A stretch of 6,743 bases of DNA from Lautropia sp. (lineage in GTDB: Bacteria; Pseudomonadota; Gammaproteobacteria; Burkholderiales; Burkholderiaceae_E): NCBI GenBank assembly GCA_013813615.1, contig JACCRJ010000599.1:1-6743 (forward strand), given 5' to 3'. The notes beneath the pieces are model-generated. The model saw only the letters and a list, made by a program, of their open reading frames with translations. It searched no databases and was not told where the DNA came from. Position 1 is the first letter of the stretch, and each line of letters begins with the position of its first letter. Below are positions 5,867 through 6,743 of the stretch, one piece after another. The position numbers and the translations under genes were made by a program.

Positions 5867-6526
5867 ATGTCTTTACGCATCAATGATATTGCCCCGAACT
5901 TCACCGCAGAGACGACGCAAGGCACGATCGACTTCCACCAGTGGATCGGTGACGGCTGGGCCATCCTCTTCTCCCATCCCAAGGATTTCACGCCGGTCTG
6001 CACCACGGAACTGGGCTATATGGCGAGAATCGAGCCGGAGTTCACCAAGCGCAACTGCAAGCTCATCGGCCTGAGTGTGGATCCGGTCGAGCAGCACAGC
6101 GCCTGGGCGAAGGATATCGAGGAGACGCAGGGCGCCGCGGTCAAGTACCCGATGATCGGCGACAAGGACCTTACGGTCGCCAAGCTGTACAACATGCTGC
6201 CGGCCGACGAGCCGGGAAGCGCGGAAGGCCGGACCGCGGCCAACAATGCGACAGTGAGGTCGGTGTTCATCGTCGGGCCGGACAAGCGCATCAAGCTGAT
6301 GCTGACCTACCCGATGACCACCGGGAGGAATTTCGACGAGATCCTGCGGGTCCTCGATTCGATGCAGCTGACGTCGAAGTACAAGGTGGCGACGCCGGTC
6401 AACTGGAAACACGGCGAAGACGTCATCATCGTGGCGGCTGTTTCGGACGACGAAGCGAAGAAGACGTATCCGGCCGGCTTCAAGACGATCAAACCCTACC
6501 TTCGTACCGTCAAGCAGCCCGGCTGA
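5867..6526 (+). CDS. 1-Cys peroxiredoxin, PRDX6 class (AhpC/TSA family)
   Basis: This 219-residue cytoplasmic thiol peroxidase reduces hydrogen peroxide and organic or lipid hydroperoxides. It aligns throughout with human PRDX6. The active site is HPKDFTPVCTTE (37-48), with peroxidatic Cys45, Thr42 and His37, and Arg131 (TVRSVF) completes the catalytic set. There is no C-terminal resolving Cys; the only other Cys is C64 in the KRNCKLIGLS strand. This fits the 1-Cys mechanism, in which an external thiol reduces the enzyme. The C-terminal dimer domain (about 170-219, KVATPVNWKHGEDVI) is complete. Of the PRDX6 phospholipase triad, His (H24) and Asp (D139) are conserved but the Ser of GDSWG is Gly30, so phospholipase activity is not expected. 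A strong AAGGAG sets the start. A phospholipase-like secreted protein begins four bases after the stop, so the two may be co-transcribed. Confidence 0.95.
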   Translation: MSLRINDIAPNFTAETTQGTIDFHQWIGDGWAILFSHPKDFTPVCTTELGYMARIEPEFTKRNCKLIGLSVDPVEQHSAWAKDIEETQGAAVKYPMIGDKDLTVAKLYNMLPADEPGSAEGRTAANNATVRSVFIVGPDKRIKLMLTYPMTTGRNFDEILRVLDSMQLTSKYKVATPVNWKHGEDVIIVAAVSDDEAKKTYPAGFKTIKPYLRTVKQPG

Positions 6527-6530
6527 ATTG

Positions 6531-6743
6531 GTGCGGGTGGGCGGGCCGGGATGGCTGGCGAGGCAGCTGACCGCGACGGCGCTGGCAGGCGTTCTGGCAG
6601 CCGCCTTTCCGCAGGTCCAGGCGCAGTCGGTTGCGCAGGGCCTGCAGACGCCGGTGCAGGCGACGCGGTGCCTGGCGATCGGCGACGACCGCGAACGGCT
6701 CGCCTGCTTCGACCGGGCCCATGGCCGCACGTCTGCCGACGGC
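6531..6743 (+). CDS. Secreted protein, likely outer-membrane phospholipase A (PldA-like), 3' truncated by window edge
   Basis: Only the first 71 residues are in the window and the frame is open to the edge. A basic start (VRVGRPGWLARQ) is followed by a hydrophobic segment (about 13-27) and a signal-peptidase-I type site VQA|QS (cut after residue 31), so the product is exported. The mature N-terminus contains TRCLAIGDDRERLACFDRAHG (45-65). Its Cys-x-x-x-x-Asp-x-x-x-Arg-Leu-Ala-Cys pattern resembles the CAALTDNVTRLACYD start of Neisseria phospholipase A. That enzyme is an outer-membrane beta-barrel hydrolysing phospholipid acyl chains; the catalytic part would lie beyond the window. The same motif is also found at the start of other secreted proteins (VasI/TagO-like), so the call is tentative. 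The start is a GTG (TTG at 6528 and GTG at 6537 are alternatives) with no clear Shine-Dalgarno, four bases after the peroxiredoxin stop, suggesting translational coupling. Confidence 0.6.
   Translation, partial: MRVGGPGWLARQLTATALAGVLAAAFPQVQAQSVAQGLQTPVQATRCLAIGDDRERLACFDRAHGRTSADG

Noticed and set aside
5873..6730. Antisense open frame opposite the peroxiredoxin and the following gene
   Set aside because: There is no motif, and the + strand protein is highly conserved with a strong ribosome binding site.
1..6743. Defence system, CRISPR array, mobile element or phage content
   Set aside because: No regularly spaced repeats, transposase, integrase, nuclease or toxin-antitoxin motifs were found. 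All genes fit transport, metabolism or envelope/stress roles.

Overview
The window is GC-rich and almost fully coding, with every recognisable gene on the + strand. Overall base composition, the DUF2242-type lipoprotein and -10-like hexamers such as TAGAAT and TAAACT fit a betaproteobacterium (Burkholderiales or Rhodocyclales type). That assignment is an inference from style and gene content, because no rRNA or marker gene is present. No tRNA, CRISPR array, insertion sequence or phage gene was seen.

Region 1 (1-2977) looks like the distal part of a nucleobase/nucleoside uptake and salvage operon. It holds the C-terminal half of one inner-membrane permease (cut by the window edge), a complete second permease of the same BmpA-linked ABC family, and a CodA-type cytosine deaminase homologue. 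The deaminase keeps every metal and catalytic residue of E. coli CodA but has Cys at the position of CodA Asp314. That residue was used in published work to pick out 5-methylcytosine deaminases, so this is the most interesting single observation in the window.

Region 2 (2978-4845) begins with a perfect 8-bp inverted repeat centred on TAGAAT. A strong ribosome binding site follows, then an HpcH/HpaI-family class II aldolase whose stop codon overlaps the GTG start of a D-isomer-specific 2-hydroxyacid dehydrogenase (GTGA). The pair is probably co-translated and acts on 2-keto/2-hydroxy acids. Its exact substrate cannot be read from sequence.

Region 3 (4846-6743) is envelope and stress related. 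It holds a DUF2242 lipoprotein, a PRDX6-class 1-Cys peroxiredoxin with a strong ribosome binding site, and, four bases after the peroxiredoxin stop, the start of a secreted protein. The mature N-terminus of that protein resembles neisserial/betaproteobacterial outer-membrane phospholipase A. The three intergenic gaps in this half contain hairpins and weak promoter-like hexamers but no additional gene.

I see no clearly new defence or mobile system. The candidates for novelty are the substrate of the Cys323 deaminase and its transporter, the pathway of the aldolase-dehydrogenase pair, and the peroxiredoxin-phospholipase pairing.
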